Below are positions 9,203 to 19,109 of a DNA stretch of 64,000 nucleotides, in pieces. Source of the stretch: JAMXLO01 sp963794185 (GTDB taxonomy: Bacteria; Pseudomonadota; Alphaproteobacteria; Acetobacterales; Acetobacteraceae); contig CAWCDM010000082.1 of NCBI GenBank assembly GCA_963794185.1, positions 1 through 64,000 of the forward strand, given 5' to 3'. The position numbers and the translations under genes were made by a program. Position 1 is the stretch's first letter. Each line of letters starts with the position of its first letter. The notes beneath the pieces were generated by a model. That model made no database searches, had not been told where the DNA came from, and saw only the letters and a list, made by a program, of their open reading frames with translations.

Positions 9203-10022
9203 CTACCCCCCGCTGAACTCCGGCTTCCGTTTCACAGCAAAGGCCGACACCGCCTCCTGGTGATCGCGGGAGAGATTCGACTGAGTCTCCAAACTCAAAC
9301 TCAGATCCATCGTCGCATGCGCGATCTGTCGCAGCGGAATGTTGATCACCTGCTTCGTCCACCGGATCGACTTCATCGCCCCGCCCGCCAGCCGCCGCGC
9401 CAAACCATAGACCTTCGCATCCAGCTCCTCCGCCGGCACCACATGGTTGATCAGCCCGATCCGATGCGCCTCGGCCGCGGTCATCAGATCGCCCGTGAAC
9501 AGATACTCCTTGGCCCGCGCGAAGCCGATCAGCTGCGGCCAGATCAGTGCCCCGCCGTCGCCCGCCACCAGGCCCCGCGTTCACGTGCGGATCGCCGATC
9601 TTCGCTCCCTCGGCCGCGATGATGATGTCGCACATCAGTGCCACCGTCGCACCCAGCCCCACGGCGTGGCCGTTGACCCGCGCGATCACCGGCTTGTCGC
9701 ATTCCAGCATGCGGAAGATGATCCGTTTCGCTTCCGGCAGGCTGGTGGCGTCCCACAGCTCCGGCCGGTCGATCTTCTGCTGCATCGCGATCACGTTGCC
9801 GCCCGCCGAGAACGCCCGCCCGGCGCCGGTCAGCACCACCACGTTCACGTCGGGGTCGTCATGCACGTCCTCCCAGATGCGCGACATCGAGTAGTGCATC
9901 TCGGCCGAGAACGCGTTCATGGACTCCGGCGCGTTCAGGGTGATCGTCATCACCTTGTCCTGCTTCTCGACCAGCAGCCCGCCGTACTGGCTGTAGTCGT
10001 ACACTTTGTCGAGCGGCGGCAT
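9203..10022 (-). pseudogene. Enoyl-CoA hydratase/isomerase (crotonase) family, one frameshift
   Basis: This protein of about 273 residues belongs to the crotonase fold, which acts on acyl-CoA thioesters through an oxyanion hole. Visible motifs are VVVLTGAGRAFSAGGNV, NGHAVGLGATVALMCDIIIA and AKIGDPHVNAG. In the next frame follow AGDGGALIWPQLIG, KEYLFTGDLMTAAEAHRIGL and NHVVPAEEL. A single extra G at about 9579 separates the halves; removing it gives HVNAGLVAGDGGALIW, the family-typical sequence. The DPHVxxGLVAGDGG pattern occurs in bacterial beta-oxidation hydratases. It stands alone next to the IS element. Confidence 0.85.
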
Positions 10023-10165
10023 GGCGTTGGCTCCCTTTCATAAGTCGGTCGATTGCCGACTGGCGCGAAGTGTGACGCCAAGCGCAGGTTTCGTCACGGT
10101 GCCTGCAACGCAACTCTCCAGCGAAGCGGCGGAAGGTTGGGGAGGAGTTCTGTGATGTCCGCTGC

Positions 10166-10206
10166 ACCCCCTCCCCGCCCTCCCCCGCTTCGGGGGAGAG
10201 GGGGCG
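10166..10206. repeat. GC-rich palindrome fragment (CCCCTCCCC family)
   Basis: The sequence CACCCCCTCCCCGCCCTCCC is followed by CCGCTTCGGGGGAGAGGGGG. It can fold on itself and belongs to the same family as the elements at 15580, 19110 and 63576. It is one arm rather than a complete double-arm unit. Confidence 0.7.
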
Positions 10207-10271
10207 CTGCGGTGCGTCTTCGCCCGGTTTCCCCTCAGTTAGTGAAACTATCTATTGATGCCAGCTCAACT

Positions 10272-10300
10272 AACCCGTCTTCGCGGATTCGCGGGTTTTT
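10272..10300 (+). terminator. Possible intrinsic terminator
   Basis: AACCCG pairs with CGGGTT across a 14-base loop and the hairpin is followed by TTT. No plus-strand gene ends just upstream, so it may be a remnant or chance structure near the IS boundary. Confidence 0.3.
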
Positions 10301-10331
10301 GAGTGGTCCGGTCCTTATTTATCAATGAGGT

Positions 10332-12198
10332 AGACGAAAAAGTCTTCACTACATCAGGTGACGCGGGCGACAGCGGCGGTGGTGATTTTGGGAGGCTGTT
10401 GGGGCGGCAACTGGAACTTGAGCTGTTGGATCAGGAGTTGGAGTGCCGCCTCGGGCTGGGTGTAGCGGGTCAACAGCAACTCCCGTCCGTCGGTTGTCGG
10501 CAGATGGACATCGATCATCTGGACGGCGGCGAATTTCTCCAGTGCGCTGCGCGCGGTCAATCCGGGCGCCAAAGCATGAAGACGGCGTTGCAGCGTGACC
10601 TGGAGGCAGTATGCCAGGAACGCGATGAAGATATGGGCTTCGATACGGCGCTCGTCCTGATGGAACACCGGGCGGATTGCCAGGTCGCCCTTGAGGTTCT
10701 TGAACGCCTGTTCCACGGCGACGAGCTGGATGTAGTACTGCCACAGCAGCGCGGGATCGTTCTCGGTCAGGTTGGTGCGCAGCAAATAGCGCCCTTCGCG
10801 CCGACGCACCTTGCGCAGCTTCTGCCGGTTGAGGGCGTAGATGAACATGGAACTCTCCCGATCCATGTTGATCTCGATCAGGCGCCATGCCGTGGACGCA
10901 CGCGATCGTGCCGCACCCAACTTCATCAGCATCTCCTCGCGCGATATCTCCATGGCGGCGAGCTCATGCAGCCGCTTCCACAACCACTTCATCTGCCGCC
11001 TGCGCATCGCGCGTTCCTTGTTGACGCGATCGACACTCTCGGCGAAGACATAAAGCTCATTGTCCTCGGCTAGCAGTTTGACTCGCACGCCTTCGCGCGT
11101 CTGCTGCCAAGGTTCGGCAAGCAGGTCTTTCTCCAGACGCGACAGGCGACCCTTCGGCGTTCCCACCAGGTACTGCACCGGCGGGTCACTGTTGCGCATT
11201 TCCGCCAGCACCGCTTCGGTGGGAACCCCGCGATCCATCACCCAGACACGCCGCGCGCGGCCGTATTGCTGCTCGATCCTGGCGAGGAACATTCGCAGCG
11301 TCGTGCAGTCCGCCGTGTTGCCGGGCAGCACCTCGTAGGCCAAGGGCAGGCCTTCCGGGGTGACCACCAGAGCGATTACCACCTGCGGGCAGTCCGGCCG
11401 CTTGTCGCGGCTGTAACCGTGGCGGCGCTTGTCGCCCTCCGGCACGTCCGAGGCATTGATCTCGAAATAGGTGCTGGTCAGATCATACAGCAGAACGTCG
11501 AAATCGACGTTGAACAGATCACGCCAGCGAGTCACCAAGTGGGTGAACAAGTCCGCTTTATGCTCCAGCAGGAAATCGTGACAGGCATAAAGTTTGTGCG
11601 GTTCGGCGAGGCGAAAATCCGCTCCCAGAAGCTCCGCCATGGCACTGCGGCCGAACCAGTCACGGTGCAGTTTCCACTCGCTGCCCGGCGCGATCAGCCG
11701 GTACAACACCAGGACCTGCAAGATCTGATCCCACCGCGTCCCCTTGCGGTTCACAGGCAGCCGATCGGCCCAGAACCGATCCAGCTGTAACTCTCCCCAC
11801 AGCTGCCCAGCCAGCCAACACGCACCCCATTGCCGCGGCCGGCACAGCCGCATCTCGGACAGGCGAAGCTGCACGATCGAACTGTCGGGCGTGAGCCCGG
11901 CGCAGCGGTCCTCGGGAAACAGCGCCAGGCTCCGCGAATGCCCCGCGTCCTCATCGAAGACTTCGATGGACTTGCGCCAGGCCGCGGTCTGCGACGGGCT
12001 GATCTCACCCAAATATAAAACGTGGCGCTGCACCACCCGGCCGCCCTGGATGCGCTGGTTCTCGACGACGCTCCAATAGCTGTGCGTCTTGCCGTCCTTC
12101 TTTCGCCGGGTCTGCCGCAAAAACATGACCCGGCGAATCTAGCGAGGCGAATCGAGCGAGCGGAACGGGGTAGGTCTTCACTACAGCCGTTTTCGACC
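10332..12198 (-). mobile_element. IS1634-family insertion sequence
   Basis: The element carries one full-length transposase. Its outer ends contain GACGAAAAAGTCT at the left and, reversed, GTCGAAAACGGCT at the right, matching at 10 of 13 positions, which I take as short terminal inverted repeats. A 12-bp direct repeat GTCTTCACTACA lies just inside both ends (10342-10353 and 12174-12185). The exact boundaries and the target duplication are uncertain. Confidence 0.7.
10354..12126 (-). CDS. IS1634-family DDE transposase
   Basis: This 590-residue transposase of the IS4-like superfamily has the N-terminal YWSVVENQRIQGGRVVQRH pattern typical of IS1634 members. The catalytic triad is visible: first aspartate in DVLLYDLTSTYFE, second in VWVMDRGVPTEAV, and glutamate in the region VEQAFKNLKGDLAIRPVFH with DERRIEAHIFIAFLAYCLQ. 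Length is normal and the frame is intact, so the element may be active. The stop codon lies immediately inside the left end. Confidence 0.93.
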   Translation of the reverse strand: MFLRQTRRKKDGKTHSYWSVVENQRIQGGRVVQRHVLYLGEISPSQTAAWRKSIEVFDEDAGHSRSLALFPEDRCAGLTPDSSIVQLRLSEMRLCRPRQWGACWLAGQLWGELQLDRFWADRLPVNRKGTRWDQILQVLVLYRLIAPGSEWKLHRDWFGRSAMAELLGADFRLAEPHKLYACHDFLLEHKADLFTHLVTRWRDLFNVDFDVLLYDLTSTYFEINASDVPEGDKRRHGYSRDKRPDCPQVVIALVVTPEGLPLAYEVLPGNTADCTTLRMFLARIEQQYGRARRVWVMDRGVPTEAVLAEMRNSDPPVQYLVGTPKGRLSRLEKDLLAEPWQQTREGVRVKLLAEDNELYVFAESVDRVNKERAMRRRQMKWLWKRLHELAAMEISREEMLMKLGAARSRASTAWRLIEINMDRESSMFIYALNRQKLRKVRRREGRYLLRTNLTENDPALLWQYYIQLVAVEQAFKNLKGDLAIRPVFHQDERRIEAHIFIAFLAYCLQVTLQRRLHALAPGLTARSALEKFAAVQMIDVHLPTTDGRELLLTRYTQPEAALQLLIQQLKFQLPPQQPPKITTAAVARVT

Positions 12199-12340
12199 GA
12201 GGCCCTTCAATATAGCCATGGAATAACAAACACTTATCGAACCGCCTCCGGACCAAAGTCGGTTTTTCCGAGTGCGAATCCGCGAAGTCGGGCTAACTCC
12301 CATATCCGTTCAGTTCCCACAGCAGCCGGGCGCAACTGCC

Positions 12341-12523
12341 ATGCACGACACCCCAGGCCTCCCCAATCTGCCCCCGTCCGTCGCCCGCGAGGCGTTCGCC
12401 GCCCTATGCGCAACCCCGCCGCCGCCGGTTGCCGATGCCGCCGAGGCTCACGAGGCATGCGACAAATCGGCAATGGCAGCCGCGCCGCCGCCTGCAACAT
12501 CGTCTCATGTACACAATCCATGA
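12341..12523 (+). pseudogene. Possible N-terminal fragment of a conserved hypothetical protein
   Basis: This 60-codon frame reads MHDTPGLPNLPPSVAREAF and continues ALCATPPPPVADAAEAHEAC. Its pattern (leucine/proline-rich start, then a helix with alanine/glutamate/arginine) resembles the start of a small hypothetical protein I associate with this bacterial family. The tail after residue 45 is proline-rich and looks out of frame. It lies in the gap between the IS and the thioredoxin-domain gene. I cannot name a function, and it may be noise. Confidence 0.25.
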
Positions 12524-12537
12524 GACGAAAGTGCTCG

Positions 12538-14571
12538 CTACCCCCGGGCCGACAATGCAGCCGCCAGCGCGGCGCCATCCACGATCGGCAGCCCGCACAC
12601 GCTCCGGCGGCACACATAGGCCGCAGCGCCCGCGGCCCCGGCCACCTTGCCGAACGCCGGATGAGCCACCGGCAGCGCATCAGGGCTCGACGCACGCAGC
12701 ACGACAACGTTCGGATCCGCCGCACCGAGCACCACGGCCGCAAACGCCTGTGCCAGCGGATGCGCCGCATCGCCCGCGATCACCACCGTGGAGCCCTCCC
12801 CCAGCAGGTCGGCAGCCGCCAGCAGCGACGGCATCGCGGCAAGCTGATCCGGCTTGCCGGTGAACGCGCGCAGCAGCGCCTCGGCGCGCGCCCGCCAGTT
12901 CGCATCGCCGGTTAGGTGCCAAAGGCGGGAAAAAACCTCCGCCAGCATGCCGTTGCCGGCCGGCGTTGCGGTGTCGGCGGCGGTGCGCGGCCGGACCAGC
13001 GGCACATCGGTCGCGTCCGCCGCAGTGGCGAAATAGCCGCCGTGGCCGTCCGGAAATGCCGCCTGCGCCGAATCCGCGAGTCGAATCGCCTGGGCCAACC
13101 GCTCCAGCGCGCCGGTCGCCTCGAACAGCGCGAGCGACGCCCGCGCCATCGCCGCCTGATCGTCCAGCAGGCCGGCAGCGGTCACCCGCCCGAGCCGCCA
13201 CGCATGGTGCACCCGCCCATCGGGCGCCGACATCTCCGCCAGGATGAAATCCTGTGCCTGCTCGGCGCGGGCCAGCCACTCCGGCCGGCCGAACACCACC
13301 GACGCGCGGGCCAGCGCGGCGATGGCCAAGCCATTCCAGTCCGCCAGCACCTTGTCATCCCGCCCGGGCCGGACGCGCAGCGCCCGCGCCCCGAACAGCA
13401 CCTGCCGCCCGCGGGCCAGCGCGGCCTCTTCGTCCGGGGTCCCGGCCGGGGTCACCCGGTGCAGGATCGTATGTCCCTCCCAGTTGCCGCCGGGCGTCAC
13501 GTCGTAGGCCTGCTTGAACGCCGCGGCGTCATCGCCCAACAGGCGATCCACCTCGGCTTCGGTCCAGACGTAGAACCGGCCTTCCTCGCCCTCGCTGTCG
13601 GCATCCTCCGAGGCGGCGAAGGCGGCGCGGCCATTCACGCCGGCGGCCGTCATGTCGCGCGTCAGCCACCCGACGGTCTCGACGGCGCGCTGCTCATACA
13701 GCGGGTTGGGCCGGTGCGCATGCGCCAACGCCAGCAACTCCAGAAGCTGTGCGTTGTCGTACAGCATCTTCTCAAAATGCGGCACCAGCCAGACCGGGTC
13801 GGTGGAGTACCGGGAATAGCCCCCGCCGAGATGATCGTAGATGCCGCCCTGCGACATCCGCTCCAGCATCAGGTGGACCGCGTCCTGGCCCGCGGCCTGC
13901 CCGGTGCGGAACGCGTTCTGCCACAGGAAGCGGAATATCGGCGGGTTGGGGAACTTCGGCGCCCCTTGCAGCCCGCCCTCCTTGGGGTCGGTCATCCGCA
14001 GCAGCGCGGTCGCCACGGCATCGAGATGCACCGGCGTCGGCAGATCGCCCGGATTGGCCTGCGACATCGCGGCCAGCACGCGGCGCAACGCGGTGGTATT
14101 GTTCTTCACCATGTCGTCGTCGGCGCGCCAGGCCTCCGACACGCCGTACAGCACCTGGCTGAACGATGGCTTGCCCCAGCGCGGCTCTGGCGGGAAATAC
14201 GTGCCGCCCCAGAACGGCGCGCCGTCCGGCGTGATGAACATGGTCAGCGGCCAGCCGCCCTGCTCGCCCAGCGCGTGCAGCGCCGACATATACAGATGGT
14301 CGATGTCCGGACGCTCCTCGCGGTCGACCTTGATGTTGACGAAATGCGCGTTCATCAGCGCCGCGGTGGCCGGGTCCTCGAACGACTCGTGCGCCATGAC
14401 ATGGCACCAGTGGCAGGCGGCATAGCCGATCGACAGCAGGATCGGGCGGTTGGTCTCGCGTGCGTCGGCCAGGGCCGCCGCACCCCAGGGCCGCCAGTGC
14501 ACCGGGTTGTCGGCGTGCTGCAGCAGATAGGGCGAGGTCTCGTGGCGGAGCAGATTTTCGGCCTCGGCCAT
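12538..14571 (-). CDS. YyaL-type thioredoxin-domain protein (DUF255)
   Basis: The 677-residue protein starts with the DUF255 thioredoxin-like domain: NLLRHETSPYLLQHADNPVH, SIGYAACHWCHVMAHESFED with its CxxC pair, VDREERPDI, and GGWPLTMFITPDG. A long alpha/alpha-barrel domain resembling N-acylglucosamine epimerases follows (GGGYSRYSTDPVWLVPHFEK, YDNAQLLELLALAHA, VLADWNGLAIAALARAS). Members are widespread and poorly characterised; a redox or carbohydrate-related role is suggested by the folds only. The start at 14571 has GGGAG four bases upstream and fits the family start. It is divergent from mnmE with a 70-base spacer. Confidence 0.9.
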   Translation of the reverse strand: MAEAENLLRHETSPYLLQHADNPVHWRPWGAAALADARETNRPILLSIGYAACHWCHVMAHESFEDPATAALMNAHFVNIKVDREERPDIDHLYMSALHALGEQGGWPLTMFITPDGAPFWGGTYFPPEPRWGKPSFSQVLYGVSEAWRADDDMVKNNTTALRRVLAAMSQANPGDLPTPVHLDAVATALLRMTDPKEGGLQGAPKFPNPPIFRFLWQNAFRTGQAAGQDAVHLMLERMSQGGIYDHLGGGYSRYSTDPVWLVPHFEKMLYDNAQLLELLALAHAHRPNPLYEQRAVETVGWLTRDMTAAGVNGRAAFAASEDADSEGEEGRFYVWTEAEVDRLLGDDAAAFKQAYDVTPGGNWEGHTILHRVTPAGTPDEEAALARGRQVLFGARALRVRPGRDDKVLADWNGLAIAALARASVVFGRPEWLARAEQAQDFILAEMSAPDGRVHHAWRLGRVTAAGLLDDQAAMARASLALFEATGALERLAQAIRLADSAQAAFPDGHGGYFATAADATDVPLVRPRTAADTATPAGNGMLAEVFSRLWHLTGDANWRARAEALLRAFTGKPDQLAAMPSLLAAADLLGEGSTVVIAGDAAHPLAQAFAAVVLGAADPNVVVLRASSPDALPVAHPAFGKVAGAAGAAAYVCRRSVCGLPIVDGAALAAALSARG

Positions 14572-14641
14572 GGCATTGCGCTCCCTGGGTGTTGGGCGGA
14601 CATGGGGTGGGCGTGTGGGCAATGACAGGGATCGAGGAGGG

Positions 14642-16048
14642 ATGGAAGCCGATACCATCTTTGCCGTCGCCTCGGGCGCCGGTTACGCCGCCATCGCGGT
14701 GCTGCGGATCAGTGGCCCGGCGAGCCGTGCCGCAGTTGCCGGCGCTGTGCGGGCGCGTTCCGCCGCCGCGCCGCGCGTCGCTCCGCCGGCTGTCGCGATC
14801 GCGACGGGGCGGAACTCGACCAGGCGATGGTGGTGTGGCTGCCCGGACCCGGCAGCTACACCGGCGAGGATTCGGCCGAACTGTTCCTGCATGGCGGGCG
14901 CGCCGTGCTCGACGGCGTCGCGGAGGCGCTGGTCCGGCTCGGTGCCCGGCCGGCGGAGGCGGGAGAATTCACCCGCCGCGCCTTCCTCAACGGCAGGATG
15001 GACCTCACCGAGGCCGAGGCGGTGCACGATCTGGTGGCGGCCGAGACGGCGGCGCAGCGGCGACAGGCGCTGCGTCAGCTCGATGGCGCGCTGGGCACGA
15101 TCTATCGCGGCTGGGCTGACCGGCTGCGCGTTCTGCTGGCGCAGCAGGAGGCGCTGATCGACTTCCCGGACGAGGACCTGCCGCCGGAGGTCGAGGCGGC
15201 GGTCCTGGAGGAACTGGTCGGCGTTGCGGGCCGAGGTGGCGGTGCATCTGAACGACGGACGCCGGGGCGAGCGGCTGCGCGAAGGCCTGGTGTTCGCCGT
15301 CACCGGGCGGCCGAACGTGGGAAAGTCGTCGCTGGTGAATGCGCTCGTCGAACGCGACGTTGCGATCGTCTCGGCCACGCCGGGGACGACGCGGGATGCG
15401 CTGGAGACGCGGGTGGTGTTGGGTGGCGTCCCGGTCACCCTGGTGGACACGGCAGGACTGCGGGAAAGCACCGACGCGATCGAGGCCGAGGGCGTGCGAC
15501 GCGCCCTGGTGCGTGCGGCGGACGCGGATCTGGTGATCGTCGTGGTCGAGGCAGGCAGCGAAAATGGTAACGATTGCGAGGCTCCCCCTCTCCTTGCGGG
15601 AGGGGGTTGGGGGGAGGGGGTCGTGGGACCGCCGAGAACCCCTCCTCCCAACCCCCTCCCGCAAGGGGAGGGGGAGCCACCGCGTTCCTTATCGGCCACC
15701 CGACTGCGGGTCATTAACAAGATCGACCTCGGCGGCACCGTACCGCCGCATGCGATCGGCGTCAGCGCGCTGACCGGGAAGGGCCTGGACACACTGCGTG
15801 CGCGCCTGGCCGAAGCGGCGCGATCATTGACCGAAAGCGCCGGGCCGCCGCCGCTCACACAGGCCAGACATCGAGCAGCGTTGCAGGAGGCGGCGGCACG
15901 GCTCGCCGGCGCAGGGATCGCCGAATTGCCCGAGCTGCGGGCCGAGGACCTGCGTCTGGCGCTACGGGCGATGGGCCGCATCACCGGCAGCGTCGGTGTG
16001 GAGGACATCCTCGACACGCTGTTCGCCCGGTTCTGCATCGGCAAGTAG
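14642..16048 (+). pseudogene. mnmE: tRNA-5-carboxymethylaminomethyl-uridine GTPase MnmE, three frameshifts and a palindrome insert
   Basis: MnmE with MnmG modifies the wobble uridine of several tRNAs. The N-terminal folate-binding domain starts TIFAVASGAGYAAIAVLRIS and continues, after shifts near 14740 and 14795, as GSYTGEDSAELFLHGG and EFTRRAFLNGRMDLTEAEAV. An extra G at about 15220 shifts the frame before the GTPase domain: GRPNVGKSSLVNAL (P-loop), SATPGTTRD and VDTAGLRE. The NKxD motif (VINKID) comes after a 35-codon insert made by a GC-rich palindrome (15580-15678) translated in frame. The C-terminus DILDTLFARFCIGK carries the family CxGK ending. GAGGAGG precedes the start. It converges on rdgB, with which it overlaps 87 bp. 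Confidence 0.88.
15580..15678. repeat. GC-rich double-arm palindrome inside mnmE
   Basis: The left arm, GCTCCCCCTCTCCTTGCGGG and following, is mirrored by a right arm ending CCCGCAAGGGGAGGGGGAGC. The two can form a long hairpin. The element is translated as PPLLAGGGWGEG and PPPNPLPQGEGEPP within the MnmE GTPase domain. The same sequence type occurs after pnp at 63576-63674. Confidence 0.92.
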
Positions 16049-16639
16049 GCATGCACGCATCATCTGGGCGAAGCCCCGCGCCCGATGGCTGATCGCATGC
16101 TTTGCCGCCGCGTCCATTTCTCCGAACGTCACCGCGGCTCCGGTGGCAACGAACATCGGGTCGTAGCCGAAGCCTCTCGTCCCACGCGGCGGCCAGATGG
16201 CCTGTCCGTCCACGCGCCCGACGAACGTCGCGGTATGCTCGTCCGGCCAGGCGAGGCACAGCGCGGCGACGAACCAGGCGCGCCGGTCCTGTGCATCCGC
16301 CAATTCCCGGTTCACCCGCTGCATCGCGTGGGAAAAGTCCTTCGCCGAACCGGCCCAGCGCGCCGAATGCACCCCCGGCGCGCCATTCAGTGCGGCGACG
16401 CAGAAACCGGAATCGTCCGCCAGCGCCGGCAGTCCGCATGCCCGCGCAGCCGCCAGCGCCTTGATCCGCGCGTTGCCGACAAAGTCGGGCGCGTCCTCGT
16501 CCGGTTCCGGCAGGCCGAGCGACCCGGCGGCAATCACCGCAACGCCATGGGGCCGCAGCAGATCGGTGAGCTCCGCCAGCTTGCCGGGATTGTGGCTCGC
16601 CAGGACGAGCCGTGAGCCGCGGTCCAACCTCCGCGCCAT
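15962..16639 (-). CDS. rdgB: XTP/dITP pyrophosphatase (RdgB/HAM1)
   Basis: This enzyme hydrolyses non-canonical purine nucleoside triphosphates and keeps them out of DNA. The family signature LVLASHNPGKLAEL is at the N-terminus, followed by ALADDSGFCVAALNGAPGVH-type substrate-binding sequence, GFGYDPMFVA and AAKHAISHRARGF. The ATG shares one base with the rph stop codon, indicating a coupled rph-rdgB pair. The protein is 225 residues, about 20 longer than usual. The extra C-terminal tail is encoded opposite the mnmE 3' end and may not be conserved. Confidence 0.9.
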   Translation of the reverse strand: MARRLDRGSRLVLASHNPGKLAELTDLLRPHGVAVIAAGSLGLPEPDEDAPDFVGNARIKALAAARACGLPALADDSGFCVAALNGAPGVHSARWAGSAKDFSHAMQRVNRELADAQDRRAWFVAALCLAWPDEHTATFVGRVDGQAIWPPRGTRGFGYDPMFVATGAAVTFGEMDAAAKHAISHRARGFAQMMRACLLADAEPGEQRVEDVLHTDAAGDAAHRP

Positions 16640-17359
16640 CACACCGCGCCGACCGCCTGACGCTGCGCCTCGAACAGCGTGGCGACGCCCTGGCGTGCCA
16701 GGCCGAGCATGCTCAGGAACTGTGCCTCGTTGAAGGCCGCGCGTTCCGCCGTGCCCTGGATCTCGACGATGCCGCCGGCATCGGTCAGCACGAAGTTGGC
16801 ATCGGCATCGGCCGCCGAATCCTCCGCGTAGTCCAGGTCCAGCACCGGCTCGCCGCCGCAGATCCCGCACGAAACCGCTGCCACCTGGCCGATGAGGGGC
16901 AGCTTCTTGATGACGTTCATCCGCAGCATGTGCCGGAAGGCGAGGCTCAGCGCGACCCAGGCGCCGGTGATCGCCGCACAGCGCGTTCCGCCATCGGCGT
17001 TCAGCACGTCGCAGTCGAGCGTCACGGTGATCTCGCCCATCGCCGAGCGATCCACCACCGCGCGCAGTGCGCGGCCGATCAGCCGCTGGATCTCCTGCGT
17101 GCGGCCCGGACTGCTTGCCGCGCGCCGCCTCGCGCTCGCCGCGGGTATGGGTGGCACGCGGCAGCATGCCGTATTCCGCCGTCACCCAGCCCTGGCCGGA
17201 GTTGCGCATGAACGGCGGCACGCGGCCTTCCACGCTGGCGGCGCACAGCACCTCGGTATTGCCCATGCGGATCAGGCACGAGCCCTCGGCGTGACGCGCA
17301 AAGCCCGGCGTCAACGAGATCGGACGCAGTGCGTCAGGGGTTCGGCCGGATGGTCGCAT
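16639..17359 (-). pseudogene. rph: Ribonuclease PH, one frameshift
   Basis: RNase PH trims tRNA 3' ends by phosphorolysis. The N-terminus RPISLTPGFARHAEGSCLIR, VEGRVPPFMRNSGQGWVTAE and YGMLPRATHTRGEREAARGK is followed, in another frame, by GRTQEIQRLIGRALRA, TVTLDCDVLNADGGTRCAA and GLARQGVATLFEAQRQAV. One extra G near 17106 separates them; removing it gives GKQSGRTQEIQRL. The active-site arginine and DxD residues are present. The length, about 240 residues, is normal. The gene is divergent from the ABC transporter operon. Confidence 0.9.
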
Positions 17360-17509
17360 GGTGGCTCCTGTTGCGGGGCGCGGGACGATAGCCCGATGCG
17401 GTTGCGGCGACCATCGACGAGCCGCGGCTTTGTTGACGCCGAAGAGCCGGGCTGCATACCGTCCGTATCTGCAGGCCGGCACATCGAGACCGGCGACGAG
17501 GGAGAGAGC

Positions 17510-19088
17510 ATGCGCCATCATCTGCGTCTTGCGCTGATCGCCGTGACTGCGTCCCTGTGCGCCGGCACGGCAGTCGGCGGAAACCATCGCGCGCGTCGGC
17601 GTCGCCGCACGCGATCTCGGCGCGCTCGACCCGGCCTACGGCATCGGCAACGGCGACGAGTTCACCATCCGCCAGATCTACAACACGCTGGTCAGTCCGC
17701 CGGACGGCACGACGAAGATCCAGGTGGATCAGCTGCAGGGCGAGCTCGCGGAAAAATGGGAGGTGTCGCCCGACGCGCGCACCTGGACCTTCCACCTGCG
17801 TCATGGCGTGCAATGGCACAAGGGTTTCGGCGAGGTCACCTCGGACGACGTGGCGTTCACCATCACGCGGATGGCCGATCCGAAGACCGGGTCGCAATAT
17901 TCGGCGAACTACCGCCAGATCGAGAGCATCGATACGCCGGACGCCTACACGGCGGTGGTGCATCTCAGCCAGCCCAACCCGTTCATCTACGCGTTCTCCA
18001 TGATGCCGCGCTTCGGCGGCTACGTTCAAAGCCGCAAGGCGGTCGAGCAGCTCGGCGACAAGCTGCGGCTCAACCCGGTCGGCAGCGGACCGTTCGAGTT
18101 CGTCGGCTACGAGCCGAAGCAGAAGGTCGTCACGAAATCGTTCGATGGATATTGGGGCGGCAAGCCGAAGATCGACCGGCTGGAGGTGCTGTTCCTCACC
18201 GAGACCGCTGCCCGCACGCTCGCCTTCGTCAAAGGCGACGTGGACATGATCGAGGGAGCCGGGGTCCCCGGCTGGTTCGCCAGCCTCAGGAAGCAGAAGC
18301 CTGACGCGATCTTCGACTACGGCCGACCCGGCGGGACCTGGGCGCTGTTCCTCAACATGACGCGCAAGCCGCTGGACGATATCCGCGTGCGCCAGGCGAT
18401 TGCCCATGCCATCGACCCGACGGCATGGACGAACGCGTTTGGTGACTTCGTCGAGCCGATGTACGGTATCTCGCCGCAGGGCTTCTACGGCTCGCTGCAG
18501 AAGGAGGATATTCCCCCCGACTGGCCCTACACCTTCGATCAGCAGGCCAGCCGGAAGCTGCTGGCCGATGCTGGTTTGCCGAACGGGTTCAGTATCGATG
18601 TGTTCATTAGCGAGCGCGAGGAATACAAGACCTATCTGCTGATCGTGCAGGAGCAGCTGCGCAAGGTCGGCATCCAGATCAACATGCGCCTTGTCGATCA
18701 CGCGAGCTATCACGTCGACATCCGGCGCGATCTCGATCCGCTGGTGGTCTACGGCACGGGCCAGCCGCCGCTGACCCAGGCGATCCTCAATGCGTTCTAT
18801 GATTCGCGTTCCATCGTCGGCAAGCCGACGCACAACATGAATTTTTCCCATTTCGGCGATGTGGCGGGCAACGTCGATGCGCTGATCGACCAGGCGCATC
18901 AGGAGGTGAACGATGCGAAGCGCCTGGCGCTGCTGAAGGAGATCCAGATGCAGATCCTGCGGCAGGTGCCCATGGTGCCGCTGCCCAGTCCGGCGGGCAT
19001 CTGGGTGCACAATCCGCGCCTGGAGATCGGCTTCCCGGTGAAGGCATTCATGGGCACGTTCACGCTCGGCAAGGCGAGCGTGCATTAG
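17510..19088 (+). pseudogene. ABC transporter substrate-binding protein, family 5 (peptide/nickel type), one frameshift
   Basis: This periplasmic binding protein feeds the ABC importer encoded directly downstream. A Sec signal peptide (MRHHLRLALIAVTASLCAGT) opens the gene. A missing base near 17577 shifts the frame just after the signal peptide, and the mature domain follows: ETIARVGVAARDLGALDPAY, EWEVSPDARTWTFHLRHGVQ-type SBP_bac_5 signature and VRQAIAHAIDPTAWTNAFGD. The restored protein is about 526 residues, typical for the family. GGGAGAGAG precedes ATG 17510. The ligand is not predictable; peptides, glutathione or nickel chelates are family possibilities. Confidence 0.88.
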
Positions 19089-19109
19089 GGGGTTCGTGCT
19101 CTGACTGCA

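Noticed and set aside
12916..14625. A 569-codon plus-strand frame opposite the thioredoxin-domain gene
   Set aside because: It is an arginine/histidine-rich antisense shadow without motifs.
15435..15680. Short frames across the mnmE palindrome that look like proline-rich proteins
   Set aside because: The PPPPNPLPQGEGE-type sequence is just the translated palindrome, which reads open in several frames.
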